Positions 50,387 to 62,741 of a DNA stretch of 64,000 nucleotides are shown here, in pieces (within the stretch, counting starts at the first letter, position 1; every line of letters starts with the position of its first letter). The notes beneath the pieces are model-generated. The model was not told the DNA's origin and did no database searches. It was given only the letters and a program-made list of their open reading frames with translations. A program made the translations under genes and the position numbers. The DNA is taken from contig CM074136.1 of assembly GCA_037178625.1 (NCBI GenBank), positions 1,860,001-1,924,000 of the forward strand, written 5' to 3'. This DNA is from Skeletonema tropicum. Taxonomy: Eukaryota > Bacillariophyta > Thalassiosirophyceae > Thalassiosirales > Thalassiosiraceae.

Positions 50387-50790
50387 GGTGCTTTGCTTTA
50401 AGATTTGAGATGATGTGCACTCCGCTAGTCGCGCACGGTATTGATTTCTTCTTTCTTGTAAGAAGCTAAAAACCGACACGTCGCCTCGCCGAGTCATTCT
50501 AACACGACCTAACCTTCGCACTTTTGACGAAGTCAAGTCCTGGCGCTTCCAAGACGTGCACCCTTATCGCCTCATAAAACCCATAAATATCAGACAATGA
50601 CCAGCACAGTTTGATGTGATAGTGGCAGTGTTGGTAGAATATTGTTGCCATCGTTACCTGTCTAGAGAGACATCGCTTCACTGTTATTCTGTGACTTCTT
50701 TGCGTTACATATTGCCTACAACCCGCTTCTTGCGCTGCATAATAACCCAAGATCCACTAAAGAGAGCGAATAAGAAGAAGTATTGTAACC
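50387..50790. other. Divergent intergenic region
   Basis: Upstream of the small conserved gene (minus) and the membrane protein (plus). No gene supported. Confidence 0.5.
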
Positions 50791-51879
50791 ATGATACAAA
50801 CTTTCTCCTACGAAGACGGCGAAGAAAGCATCGACTCCAACTTTGACATTGAAATCCCCACAATCACCACCACCGGCTCAGTCGACGCTCTCGCCACTGC
50901 CGCCACAGCCACAGTCACCTCACTCGGTTCCATCAAATACGATGCCACCACAATCCGAAATGAATTCAAAACCTACCAAGAGATATTACCCCATCCGGAT
51001 GTATTGTTGCAAGAGCAGCATTCATTTACGTATTTGAGGAATAAGATTGAAGAGAGTGGGATTGAGATACCACGGTTTTTAAAGTATAAATTTGAAGGGG
51101 GGGTGAAGCCACATACGGCATTGTGTTGTTTGTTGCTGGAAGAGTATGAATTGGAATTGAAGAAGCAACAAGAACGATCGAAGAAGGATAAGAACAAGAA
51201 GAAACATCGAACGGAGGAGCAGAAGAATTACGATGATGCATGGGGAATATATTCTTTCATTGTTTGTTTACTATCCTTTGGATATTTACACAGTCAAATC
51301 AACAATCCAGCAGATTACATTCGTGATCAATTCTTTCGAGTGGCTCATGTCATTCCGACCAATGTCGTACCATCCCATATACTACGAAAGAAGATTAAGA
51401 ATAAGGGGTTACCGGTGCCCAATTACTTTTTGGATCCAGATGATCCACGGCAGTTCCCTCCGCATATTGCATTGTTGGTAATGTTACAAGATGGAGAGAA
51501 GGAGTCGAGAAAGTTGGATAGCTTTTTGAATCGATTCGTGTTTTCGTCGTTTGCTTTGATATCATTGTTGTTACGGATAGTTCTTGAGGTTATAGGGGGA
51601 GCTGGAGCAATCTGGGGTGGAGCAGAGGTGGTGAAGCTACGGAATGCGGACAATGCTGATTTATGGCGATGGTTGAGTATTAGTGTGGGTTTGATGTGCT
51701 TTGCACGATTTGTTACGCTCAATGCACCGTATAAGGAGGATGAGGGTGATATATTAGGACCAGCGGGACCGTGGAGTTTGAGACTGAGTTCGAGATTGAG
51801 GGCGGTGTGTGATCATCCGTTTCATTACTTTGTGAGAGCGCTGCCCCCGTCTACTCCACGAAGGAGGAAGGTGGATTAA
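50791..51879 (+). CDS. Membrane protein of unknown function
   Basis: 362 residues from an ATG, intronless. Three hydrophobic segments: Y-S-F-I-V-C-L-L-S-F-G-Y-L (about 152-168), a long one F-V-F-S-S-F-A-L-I-S-L-L-L (about 248-280), and W-L-S-I-S-V-G-L-M-C-F-A-R-F (about 292-308). Two related blocks flank the first TM: I-P-R-F-L-K-Y-K-F-E-G-G and V-P-N-Y-F-L-D-P-D-D-P, each followed by P-H-T/I-A-L and a short acidic helix, suggesting an internal duplication. There is a Lys-rich stretch before TM1. No family recognised. Confidence 0.7.
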   Translation: MIQTFSYEDGEESIDSNFDIEIPTITTTGSVDALATAATATVTSLGSIKYDATTIRNEFKTYQEILPHPDVLLQEQHSFTYLRNKIEESGIEIPRFLKYKFEGGVKPHTALCCLLLEEYELELKKQQERSKKDKNKKKHRTEEQKNYDDAWGIYSFIVCLLSFGYLHSQINNPADYIRDQFFRVAHVIPTNVVPSHILRKKIKNKGLPVPNYFLDPDDPRQFPPHIALLVMLQDGEKESRKLDSFLNRFVFSSFALISLLLRIVLEVIGGAGAIWGGAEVVKLRNADNADLWRWLSISVGLMCFARFVTLNAPYKEDEGDILGPAGPWSLRLSSRLRAVCDHPFHYFVRALPPSTPRRRKVD

Positions 51880-51982
51880 TTGTGAGATTGGTAAGCACCA
51901 TTGTACAACTTTCTTCGCCGATGCGCGAGCTCTCAAGAGGTATTGGGATGCTGTTGAGAATCAATTGTGCATACATAGGAAC

Positions 51983-53494
51983 TTAGGTAATATTTAGCTT
52001 TCCAAAAGCATTCTCTAATCTTTTGATGACTTTTCGCCTACAGCATGTCTCCTGAATCTCCTCAAAGACGCTGTACCCAAAGCTTTCCTCCAAGTGCGAC
52101 CTCGCTTCAATTTCATCTGGCAAAACCTCATCAAAATCAGTGTTGCGACTCGTCATCGCTTGTCCCATAGCCACTGACCTCCTCCCGTCGCATATATCAT
52201 GGCTGGTAGCAACTCATGATCAATCCTTGGCGGTATCACCAACTCGCCATGGTTGCTATAATTCACCGCAAAGTGCTTTGGATTTATGTCCAAGATTGCA
52301 GTCGGATCGACAAATCTTGCAGAGTCATAGAGTGCTCTGAAGGACTGAATTCCATTTATTCTCATGATTAAGCAGAGATATTGGATGAGACACGAGTTAA
52401 GATTGTGTGCATTGTGACTCTTCAGACTGCGAATAGATGATTGTTTTTTGAGCTTCGTTTGTATCTTCTTCATCGTAGGGCGAATAAGCATGGAAGTAGA
52501 CTGCGTTTTGACCTCCTCCGCTGCCATCTTCATTGCCCGAATGAGCTCCCAGTGTATTCGTCCAAGGATCGTCATACATGGAGATATGAATGTAAGCAGG
52601 TCCATCACAAAATGATCGGCACGAATTCCCAAACGTTACAACTGTTAACGCTTGATGTAGCAAATCTTCTACTCTTTGAGGCGATTGTTGATTCTGTAGT
52701 TGTTGCTCCTTCCACGAAGATATGGCAGATGCAACAACTGAACAAGATACACAGTGAGCAAGTAACACCAAATGAGGCTCGTTGCTTTCATTGAGTGGAT
52801 CAGCTCGTACTAATTCTACTGCGGCATCGATCAATTTGATAAGAGTTTGCTTCTCATCTTCCAAAGCTCCTTCAGAAACAATTGTTTGCATAACATTCAA
52901 GTCGTCCGTCTTTATCCTGCATTGACGACGAGTTCTGCCATCTTCGTTGTTGGATTGTTCATTACACAATACGTTTTGCAAAGCAAGCTTGTTCATTGAT
53001 TCCACATCCAGCTCTACTTCTAGATAATCGTCATTGTGATCAACGCCCAAATAGAGTTGTGAAAATGGCATGTCATCCATTACACTCGAACAAAATTGAA
53101 AGTCCTGATCACCTGGAAGTGAGCACCATACCAACGCTTCTGATCCATCATACATCATTCCTCCCCTCTTTTTTTCAGAGTCATCAGATTGATACGATAG
53201 AGAATCACGGAGAAATGTAAATGGACTGTTCATTGACAGAAGCACGTTGGGAGTTAATGACACTTTATCTTCGCCACCATTGAATATTCGAAAACAATTG
53301 CGGTGATCTTTGGAACGGGATGAAGTATTTACAAAACAGCGTATTTTTGATAGATCTTCCGGTAGATTGATTTGTTCACTTTCCATGCTTCTGACACTCA
53401 CATCTTCACCCCTGTCTTCCAATACAGAGTTGCAAGATTGTATTATTGATGATAAAGCTCTGAGCTTCTCAGTACTGTCTCTTGGCATCTTCAT
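51983..53494 (-). CDS. Alpha/beta-hydrolase-like protein (two frame breaks)
   Basis: ATG at 53494. Three successive minus frames (53494-52397, 52632-52153, 52174-51983) read as one protein of about 500 residues. The first ends after A-V-Y-F-H-A-Y-S-P-Y-D-E-E-D, and the second continues with N-A-H-N-L-N-S-C-L-I-Q-Y-L. The third is acidic with E-E-I-Q-E-T-C-C-R-R. The centre has L-V-L-L-A-H-C-V-S-C-S-V-V-A-S, placed like a lipase nucleophile elbow (G-H-S-x-G) but with Cys where Ser is expected. T-V-V-T-F-G-N-S-C and an N-A-H motif resemble later strands and the catalytic His. The family assignment is a guess from this order. The shifts at about 52400-52450 and 52155-52174 look like indels. Confidence 0.45.
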
Positions 53495-54908
53495 CTACTT
53501 TGAGCAAGTTCATCATAGTGAAACTGCAGCGATCGATTGGAATGCTCATCTAGACCATCTACATATTGGCGATGGACAAAGTAATGGAGTAGAGAAGCAG
53601 TGATTTCGTTGGATAGTTGTCCAGCCACAGACCCGCTGTCGCTCTGGATCTTGACTTACTGAGCGGATCTTGTGGGTGTAAATGATTCGATGACAGACAA
53701 ACCACCTGACCAAAAGAGAAGGAGGATGAGAGCTGTATTGAGAGACGCTGTGGACGGTCGTTCACCATGATAGCAGTGCTTAAGTATTCATCGGTTGTAC
53801 ATGATAGAGGGACGCTCCACTGGCTCTACTTATGTACCAATGAAGATAGCATGGAATGAGAATGTTCATGATCAAGATGTTGACACAAAGAACAAAGAAC
53901 AAACAGTAAGAATCCAAAAATCCAAAAGAGACGTCACAGTTGGCGCCATTTTAGTTCGGGGGCTACCCCCCGGATCCCCCCACGAACCCAATCCACATCT
54001 CTTACAAGATCTTTCTACTCTCTCTCTACATACGTCCTCGTAGGTCCTCAGTCACCTTGCTTTGCCATCATTGATGATGCTCATCATCAGAAATGGGCAC
54101 GGTTGAAAGATAATTCAAAATTGACAGCTATAAAGCTTGGGAGAAAATCTCACAGTCACATGACACAACTGGTTTTAACCGCTAAGTGGCGTGCTGTAGA
54201 TCTAAAAGTATTGAACTCAGCGCAAAAACCGACGGGGCTAATGAGTGAGTTTCGTGAACACTATCGTGCAAATAATTTGCATTTGTATGTCTTGCCTGTG
54301 TGCAGATTCAGGCCGAAGGTTAAGGTTGACGACCAATACATCCAGGGCTCAACAGCTGTGAGGCAGTCCTCTCCGTGCTGGTAGGAGAAACAAACAAGTC
54401 CCATGGTTCTGACTGTGGTGCTTTTTGGTTCTTCCCTCGGCGTAGACGACTCCAATTTGTTGATTAAATAATGTCTCTTGGCAGCGATGTTGCAACATTA
54501 CCTAATAATTTCCTACTGATATGATAGTCTCCCAGAAGTGAAGAGGATTCCTTCATTTCATTACCGCTACACGCTGTCATCATCTATCAAAATACTCTCG
54601 CAGTTCTCCAGAAGTATGTACATACTTCGGTACATACTTCGGTAGATCGAGAGACAGTTATCTAATCAAACATTGAAGTAAAGTAGGATCTACTCAATTT
54701 TGTTTTCAAAACAAATATAATACTAATTCCGACGCACATACAATGAAAAATTGACCCGAACTTCCTTTGCCTTCTCATTTAAAGAGAACGGAAGATAGAT
54801 GACAATCAACACCGTTCATCCCCTTGCAAGACTGTATTTCGCAAGCATGGATTGCGAAGCGCTTATAGATTAATGGAAAGTTCAAGGGCATTGAGAGATT
54901 GACACAAG
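53495..54908. other. Intergenic 1.4 kb
   Basis: No supported gene. A minus frame 53559-53768 starts with ATG and could be a first exon of the hydrolase-like gene, but no convincing acceptor was fixed. At 54611-54645 a small palindrome/repeat (agtatgtacatact, tacatacttcgg twice) precedes the peroxidase gene. Confidence 0.45.
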
Positions 54909-56750
54909 ATGTGTTCAAGCCAAATGAAACTCCACGTTGGATTGATCCTCTTCCAAATAGCAGCCGGCGTTGCGCATGGCGGATCAGCTGCTGATGAAAC
55001 GGCAGATACATCGCAAATAATATTATCGAGGGGATCTCGACACCGTCTATCCGCTCACAGGAAGACGGCAGATTTCTCGACGCCAAATTATCCAGGAGGT
55101 GGAACGGAAGACCACAGAGCACTTTCGCGACTTCTTGCACGTAAGCAGAGAAAGAAGAAGGACAAGCATGCAACTGATGCCGATCGCAAAAAAGAGATGA
55201 AGAAAGGCAGACATGAAGATAAAGATAGCTTATATGTGAAGAAGATGAAGCAGGATAGAAAGAGGAAGAAAAAGGATAGAAAGAAGTTGAAGAAGGAAGC
55301 CGTGGCCAAGGCGACAGATAAGAAGACAAGATCTGATAACGATTGCAACTGTGATAATTGGGCAGGAGACTCATGGACTGACTCATGGTCAGGAGACACA
55401 TGGTCAGGAGATCCCTGGATAGGAGACCGCGGGCTCCCAATCGGATGGAGCGAAGATGGATGGGATGTCAATGAACATTACTACGAAGTCCTGAAAGATC
55501 TCCGTGCAGATATTGTTCAACTCATTCAAGACACTGATAGAGACCTTATCCCCAAATGCTTGCGTCTTGCCTTTCACGACTGTATTGATGGGTGCAATGG
55601 ATGCATAGACCCAACTGCACTTGACAATCGAGGATTGGAAGAACCAATAATCGAGCTTCTATTCCCTCTCGTTCAAAAGTATCAAAACAAGCTATCTCGT
55701 AGCGACGTCTGGGCCTATTGTGCGATAGTATCCGCCGATATGGCCGTGGTTGATAATAGACCCAATGATTTAAACTTCTACATGCACTACGTTGGTCGAA
55801 AGGATTGTATAGGGGCGGATGAAATGGGATTTGGTGGACCTGAAGTTATCATGTACGATGCCCATTTGACTACACATGAAATGATTGACTTCTTCTACGA
55901 TCGATTTGGTTTCAGTCCGTATGAAATGGTCGTTCTAATGGGAGTCCATTCGGCAGCAGTCGCACATCGAAAAAATTTAGGATTTGGTAATCTTGGCAGA
56001 GAAGACGGATGGGTCGTTGAAGCCGACGAGTACAAGCTGAGCAATCTTTATTATACCTCAATGCTAAGGAACGTTTGGGAGTTACAAAAGGTAGAAAATG
56101 ACGGTGCAGTTCCAGATAGATATCAATGGTACTTCAATGAGGAAGATGTCGGCCCAATCGCGTTAACTGCAGACATGTCATTCATCTTGAATCTGGAGGG
56201 ATACATCGTCACCGACAATAACGGTGTGGAAGGGAAAGTAATGTGCATTGCTCATCCAGAGGCAGAATACGAAGTAGGTAGGTGAAGAGGGCGATCCACC
56301 AGAGGAAGTTGTTGTTCCACTTTGTCCAATGGCCAAGCAGACACGTGATATCGTGGAAGAACTCGAGAAGGATAATACTCAATTCTTGTTTGCGTTTGTG
56401 GTTGTGTTGAACAAGATGATCACGAATGGATACTACAGCCATGAATTACCCATGGGTAGTAAGCGTGGCAAAACGAGCAAGAAAACGAGTTGGGGTAAGA
56501 GTGGTAAGCAGGGCCGTCATCTCATTGATGAGCATTCAACGAATAGCAGAGACGATAAGATGATGATGACACAGAGGATTATTTACCCTTGGAGGCGGTG
56601 GATTCTACAGAAACACTGCATCTGAAGAATGAAGAGTCAGATGATGGAGAGAAAGAACAAGATGTCAACACTGGCAAAGTAGTAAAGTCTCTTGATAATG
56701 CAAAGCCATCCAGTTCCATGAAGAAGCGGTGTTCATGTCATTGATGAGGC
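54909..56750 (+). CDS. Secreted heme peroxidase with Lys-rich and Trp-repeat regions (frameshifted tail)
   Basis: ATG at 54909, signal peptide about 1-27. Residues about 79-140 are very Lys-rich (K-K-x-K patterns). About 148-175 hold repeats of the type (S/T)-x-S/T-W: D-N-W-A-G-D-S-W, T-D-S-W, S-G-D-T-W, S-G-D-P-W. The peroxidase domain has the distal site R-L-A-F-H-D-C (219-225) and the proximal His in L-M-G-V-H-S-A (about 347), with Cys pairs as in secreted class II-like enzymes. The frame stops at 56285 right after a 4-nt tandem duplication (taggtagg, 56275-56282). Without one copy it continues through C-P-M-A-K-Q-T-R-D to about 56620, and then in another frame to a Lys/Ser-rich, acidic tail ending near 56745. 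Function: H2O2-dependent oxidation outside the cell; the K- and W-rich regions recall diatom cell-wall proteins. Confidence 0.75.
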
Positions 56751-57273
56751 GAAACAATGACGCATTCGATGAGCTCATCATGTCATGAACGAAGCAATAT
56801 GACGTGTCTTTAATTGATAATACATACATTATAACATAATATAACAGAAATTTTAAAGTACGTCTGATACATGAACATAATGATGATAAGGTAGAAGAAT
56901 ACGAAATGCTTTCGGCGCAATGTCAAGACGTTCCACTGCATACTCCGCTCCTACTTTCCAGTACCCTAGATGAGTAGCAGAGTAACCTCTTCTTCTGTAG
57001 CTATCGTAGTCGGTCACGTCGCGTCGTGTCACGCGTGACATAAGTTCCGTCCATCAACGCTCAAACATCGCCATCACGGGATTTATAAGGACCACGTCGT
57101 GCCCACAAAACACAGCCAGATGGTCATATAAAATCACACAAAATCCATCATGATCATGGCGAAACATCAACATGACTACTCTGCCCTATCCTCAGATTGG
57201 CAGAGGAGTATAATAATATCGCGGTAATAATAATAATAATTATTATTATAGGCCCGTGTGACACATCATCATC
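56751..57273. promoter_or_regulatory. Upstream region of the Gln-rich gene, with AAT/ATT hairpin
   Basis: No gene supported. At 57225-57251 (aataataataataattattattat) a perfect inverted repeat lies 22 nt before the ATG at 57274. If transcribed it would form a weak A-U hairpin in the 5' leader. Confidence 0.45.
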
Positions 57274-60200
57274 ATGAGCAATAATACTAACTCCAACAAA
57301 CCGGTGGGGGGGGCACCAGGCAACAACAATAACAACACCAACACCAATAATTTTTTTGCCCTGCTCCCCAACACCGCCGGCGTCATGAATAATACCGGCG
57401 TTGTTCCCCCCCAATTGCACATGATGCCACCTCCCCAATTATCGCAGCAACAACAACAGCAAGCTGCGTGGATGGCGGCCGCCAGTACTAATAATCGTCC
57501 GGGCGGCGCCTCGATGATGAATATGAATCTCGCCAATATGAATCCACAGCAGCAGCAGGCGTTGGCGGCATTGCAGCAGCAGGTCATGTTTCGTAACACT
57601 GCTGCTGCTGCTGCTACTACAAACGCCGCTAGTACGAATAATCCTACAGCTGCTGCTGCTGCGTCGAATAATAATAATTCGAATAATGTTGTTGCCGCCA
57701 TGTCCAATCATCATCACCATCATCCTACTACTGCTGCTGCTGCTGCTGCTGCTCGGCATCATCCTACCATGATGGGGGGCAACACCCCACAAGTTCAAGT
57801 AGTGGGGGGTATCAATTCCTCCTCCTCCTCCACAGCACTCCAACAGCAGCAATCCCAAGTACTGTCCACCCAGCAACAACAATCCCAACAACAACAACAG
57901 CAACAACGAGGAGCCTCCTCCTCCATCAACCCAATGAATCTCACCCCCAAGCAACAACAACAACTTCAACATCATCAAAAGTCCCAAATGATTCATTTGC
58001 AACAACAGTTGAATGCGCAGAAGCCTACTCCGATTATGGCGGCCATGGCGGCTGCTGCGGCGGCTCAACAACAGCAGCAGCAGACTCAGCAGGGGCAGAA
58101 ACAACAGGGGGGAGGGGGGCAGCAACAGCAGCAACAAAAGCAGCAGCAGGGGGGAATGGACTTCTCAGCAGCAGCAACAGCAGCAAGCTCAGTCTCAGCA
58201 GCAGCAGCAGCAGCCGGACCCTACTAACTTGGCACATGCGTATTTACAACAGCAGTGGAATAATGGTCAAGTGGTTCGGCCGCAGCAATCTCAGCAGCAA
58301 CAACAGCAGCAGGGGATGGGGGTGCCTTCGTCGTCGTCTCAACAGCAGCAACAGGTGCAGCAGTCCCAACAACAACAGCACCTTCCGCAACAACAGCAGC
58401 ACCAGCAGGGGGGAGGACAACAACAACATCAGCGACTGCAATATCCAACTCGTTCTCCATCGACTGCTACGACGAATTCGAATCAGGGGGGAGGAGGAGG
58501 AGGAGGAGATGTATCATCTTCATCGCCTCTGGTGCAGCAGCAGCAGAATAGTCAGCAACAGCAACAGCAATTGAGTCAAATTCAACAACAGTTGAATCGT
58601 CAGCAGCAGCAGCCGCGGCGGGGGAGTCACAGCCAACAACAACCGCAACAACAGTTGAATCATACTCTTCAGTCTCGGGGGGGGAGTCAACAGCAATTGA
58701 ATCAACAGCAGCAGCAGCAGCAGTTGAGTCAGAGTCAACAGCAGCAGTTGAATCAGCACCAGTTGAATCAAAATCGTCAGCAGCAGCAGCAGCAGCAGGG
58801 GGGTCAACAACAGCAACAGCAACAGCAGCAGCAGCAGCAGTTGAATCAACAACAGGAACAGTTGAAACAGCAGCAGCAGCAGCAGCAGATGAACCTGAGT
58901 CGATTGCAACAACAGCAGGGGAATCAACAGCAGCTAAATCTGAATCGACAGCAACAGCAGCAGCAGAGGAGTCAGCAGCAGCAGCAGCAGCAATTGAATC
59001 AGAATCAAGAACAGTTGACTCAAAATCGACAGCAGACTCCCCTGTTATTAAGTCCGAATCAGGAGCAGTTGAATCAAAATCGACAGCAGCAGTTGAATCA
59101 ACAACAGCAGTTGAATCAGAGTCGACAGCAACAACAACAACAAGGGAATCAACAACAACAACAGCAGCAAGCAGCAGTGGCAGCAGCAGCAGCAGCAGCA
59201 GTTGAATCAACAGAGTCAACAACAACAGCAGTTGAATCAAAATCGATTGCAGCACCATAGTCAACAACAGCAATTGAATCAAAGTCAACAACAGTTGAAT
59301 ATGATGAGGCATCAGGTACAACAAGGCAAGTCTCTTGAGTTGTTTGCATTATTGTTTGTCGATTGTTTGTTTTTGTTTGCAATGTGTATTGATGAATGGG
59401 GAAAGAGAGTGGGAAATACTAAAACCTAACTGGTCGTACCAAGCATGCCACGATTGCGCGCCTATTTTTTTAATCTTTCCATGCGTTTTTACCTTCGTGT
59501 AACTCCCCCCTCTCTTTTGAGGGGGGACATGGGAGGAAGGCTCGCCTTGACTGGACCTGCAGACCTTTCTCTTTTTGAGAAAAAAATTAGGGATATTGAT
59601 TATAGCCTTTAATTTGGTGGAAGATGTGCAATTGATCACTTTTTTCGAAGAGAAGATCTTGTGTGTCTTTTGACTATTTTGTTGTGTCTTTGAACATTCC
59701 TCTTTTTATTTTTAGGACCTCTGTTTCCATGTCCGATGATTGGAGTGTTTGGGACATTTAGTCTGACATTTATTACGATGAATATGTTGGTGGTGGGGAG
59801 GAGGGGAGGGGAGAGGGTGTTGATTTGATTATTTGGTTACACTTTTTTATCATTAACTCACCAAAATCGTTCCCTCCTTCCTTTGTTAAATTCAACGCAG
59901 AGCAATTGAAGCATTTTCATATGCAAGCTTCAGCACAGAATGGGCAACAAGCTTCGAATATGTCACAAACGCAGCTGTCACAGCAGTCACTGCAACAGCA
60001 GCAACCACATCAGCAGCAGCAGCAGCAACTTTCACAGCAGCAAAATCCGCAGCAGTTACAACAGAATCAGGTGATTAATCAGTTGCAAGCGATTCAAGCA
60101 CAGCGATTGAGATATCTTCAGAATCAGCAGCAGGGTCAGTCTCAGCAGAGCCAAGTTCAGCAGGGTCAAGCTATGTCGCAAGGTCAAGCCATGCCACAAG

Positions 60201-62282
60201 GTCAAGTTCAACAGAGTCAATCTCTGCAGGGTCAAGCTGTGCAGCAGAATCCTCAACAGATGTTGCAGCAGCAGTTGCGTTCGTCGTTCCAGTTAGATGC
60301 TGGTAGCATAGGCCGTCCTCCTTCTGCGATGCGTCAATCAGCATCGCCTATGAGACCTCCTTCGGCGAGACCTCCGTCGGCGCAACCTGCATCAAGACAA
60401 ACGTCGTTCAACCTGCCTATTGGGGATTCACAAGGTCAAATATTCCCACAGTCCATGTCGTCACCCAACTCTCGAAAGTATGAGTTTTATAAACCTCTGA
60501 AGTCATCAATGGGAGGTTCAAGAGGCGGCGCTTCTTCTTCTCAGAGTGGTGGTGGTCCCACGACATCGTCGATGCCGGGTAGGCACGGGAGTGGGAGGAG
60601 GCACGGGAAGTCAATCCAACAGTACTCTGCAATCGCCTCATGACACCAATGATGTTTTCTCGCCATCTGACCCATTCTCGCAATCTGAACCCCAACCGAA
60701 TCCAACTCTTAATCCGGCCATTCTCAATCAATACCTACCAATGGCACCGCCCACCCTGAATAATAATATAGCCTCCGCTCAATCCTAATGTAGATCTGCG
60801 GCTACCCAATCAAAGTCAAAAATCAAGTTCCAATAGCCGTCCCAACTTCATCATCATCCGGCAAGACTTCTACGCCTCGCCAACAGCCCCATGAATCGAC
60901 TCTCTCACACGACGAAGTGAAAAAGTTGGCTAGTGAATTATCCTGCGAAGAGAAGGTTGTTTGGGTATCCAAGCAAGTATTGGGCACCCATGGATCGAAC
61001 GGGTTCCAAAAGGCCATGAGCAATGTCCAAAAGACCAAGAGGTTGCGTTTACGACAGTATAAGAGGCAGCATCAAGATGATACGGAAGTTGATACCGCCG
61101 ATCTGGAACGTGTCAAGGTCAAAACGTTTAATGTGCGTGTGGCCGAGAAGATGATTGGGGAGATGAAACAGGGTCTTCAGTTTTGTGATTTGATGGCTGA
61201 TACGATTGGAAGTATTTTGAAAGAGATTGATCCGAATAATCCGCTTATCTCTACCCCGGCTACTCCTTCGTTGCTGGAGATTCAGCAGAATCCTAGGGTG
61301 GCTGACACTATGGCAGCGATGCATGCGATCTCGTCGGCAGTGAGTGCAAGTCTTCAAGAGCCAAACAAGGGAGGAGGAGGAGGAGGAGGAGTACGTGGTA
61401 TCCCCGCCCAGCAATCGAGAGAAGCAGGACCCATGACGAAAGGCTTGTCTTCTTCGTCTTCTCAGAATGTAAGACCGCCTAACATTGGCCACGTTGCCGA
61501 GACTGTTGCACAAGGCAATCCTCAAGGTTCGACCCTACGAAAGTTGAGGAAGCGTGGTAACACCAAGGCCTCTGGTGATCCGCGATTTGACCGCATTAAT
61601 TGGTGATCATGATGACAATGGGAAGAAGCTAACGAAGAAGGAATTGAGTAGCCGATTATTCGAAGCTACGAGATTTCGCACACTGAACGAAGGTGACTAC
61701 GTGTCTGCCAAACTTCCAAGTCAAAATCTTTGGACATTGGCACGAGTAGTCAAGCAATGGAATGCGGTCCAAGTGCCCTTGAAGGAAATATTGGAAATGT
61801 CAGATGCCAAACGAGAGGCATTGTTCAAGGTTAATGTATTCATCCAGGTGAATGATGAGTACAATGGTGATTTGTCGAGTGCCACGGCTGTCAAGAGGCA
61901 GCATATCCTCCCTCTCGCAAGATCACACACGGAGGGCAATGATTGGGGGAAGCGTCTCCGCAAGGGAAGTCGAGTCTATGCCATTTATCCGAAAACAACC
62001 ACGTTCTACTGTGCCACTGTCATTGATTGCACGACGTATTGTCGTAACCAAGATGATGTAATAGTGGTGGAGTTTGATGACGATGAGGATGACAATGGCA
62101 GTATTCCCCAGCGTCATATCCCTGCCCGTTTCGTGACTCTTGTCCCACGTGAGTTTGAAACGAATAAGAGGAGACGACGATCATCTACGTTGGAAACTTC
62201 GAGGAGACGTTCGTCGAAGCTTGTTACGGCATCATCATCGTCTAATGCTGCTGTTCCAACGATTAGTGCACCAGGCGGATAA
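57274..62282 (+). CDS. Gln-rich protein with C-terminal SGF29-type tandem Tudor domain (multiple frame breaks)
   Basis: ATG at 57274. A vast Gln/Asn/Ala/His low-complexity region (CAG/CAA repeats, 57430-60290) reads in one sense after frame changes at a G6 run (58149-58154) and near 59170-59200. An inferred GC-AG intron (AAG|GCAAGT at 59325, acceptor 59900) joins Q-V-Q-Q to E-Q-L-K-H-F-H-M-Q. Further frame changes lie near 60580-60850 and 61590-61605. The region 60905-61360 is helical (V-V-W-V-S-K-Q-V-L-G; L-I-S-T-P). The last 220 residues read G-D-Y-V-S-A-K-L, L-W-T-L-A-R-V-V, I-L-P-L and V-Y-A-I-Y-P-K-T-T-T-F-Y-C-A-T-V, the SGF29 tandem Tudor with its Tyr-rich H3K4me3 pocket. SGF29 belongs to SAGA. 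A separate SGF29 gene downstream of a Gln-rich coactivator gene is possible. Confidence 0.65.
59326..59900 (+). other. Probable GC-AG intron
   Basis: Donor CAACAAG|GCAAGT matches the strict GC-donor consensus. Acceptor ttcaacgcag follows a CT-rich tract (cgttccctccttcctttg). The join restores a Gln-rich frame on both sides (phase 1). The 575-nt length is the longest in this window. Confidence 0.55.
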
Positions 62283-62741
62283 GTATGCTTGAGAATATGT
62301 TGTATGATCCACCCTCTGCTTCTACGAATATGGGTATACGCCCAAATTGATATTTGCAACTGTGTCGTCGAATTACAGGATGTTTATCTACTTTATGTTG
62401 TACTGTAGAGAGAATTGTAAATTAGGCTGTTGTTCTTTTACTTGAAAATACTTCAGTATGGTTTGATTTGCAAAAACTTATCTTCTTTTCATATCCGCTA
62501 TTGTAGTTATCACTCACATTCATTGATCCTGGACTCATACTGGTTTGGTGCCTTATTAAGTTTGTTGCAGCACTGTATTTATTGTATCAATCACGCGAAA
62601 CCAACATTCGAGTTTGCAATCTATCAAATTAAATCTATATCCCAACTTCTCCCAATCATCCACCCAAATCAAGAGTATTATACAGTAGCACTTTGCTGCA
62701 CAAAACCCACACCATACCATATTCTCCTCATTCAATTGATG
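62283..62741. other. Convergent intergenic region
   Basis: Between the SGF29-type stop and the stop of the membrane protein on the other strand. AT-rich, no gene supported. Confidence 0.5.

Noticed and set aside
57439..58927. Long Leu-rich minus-strand frames opposite the CAG repeats
   Set aside because: They are the reverse reading of CAG/CAA repeats (CTG/TTG), so Leu runs are automatic.
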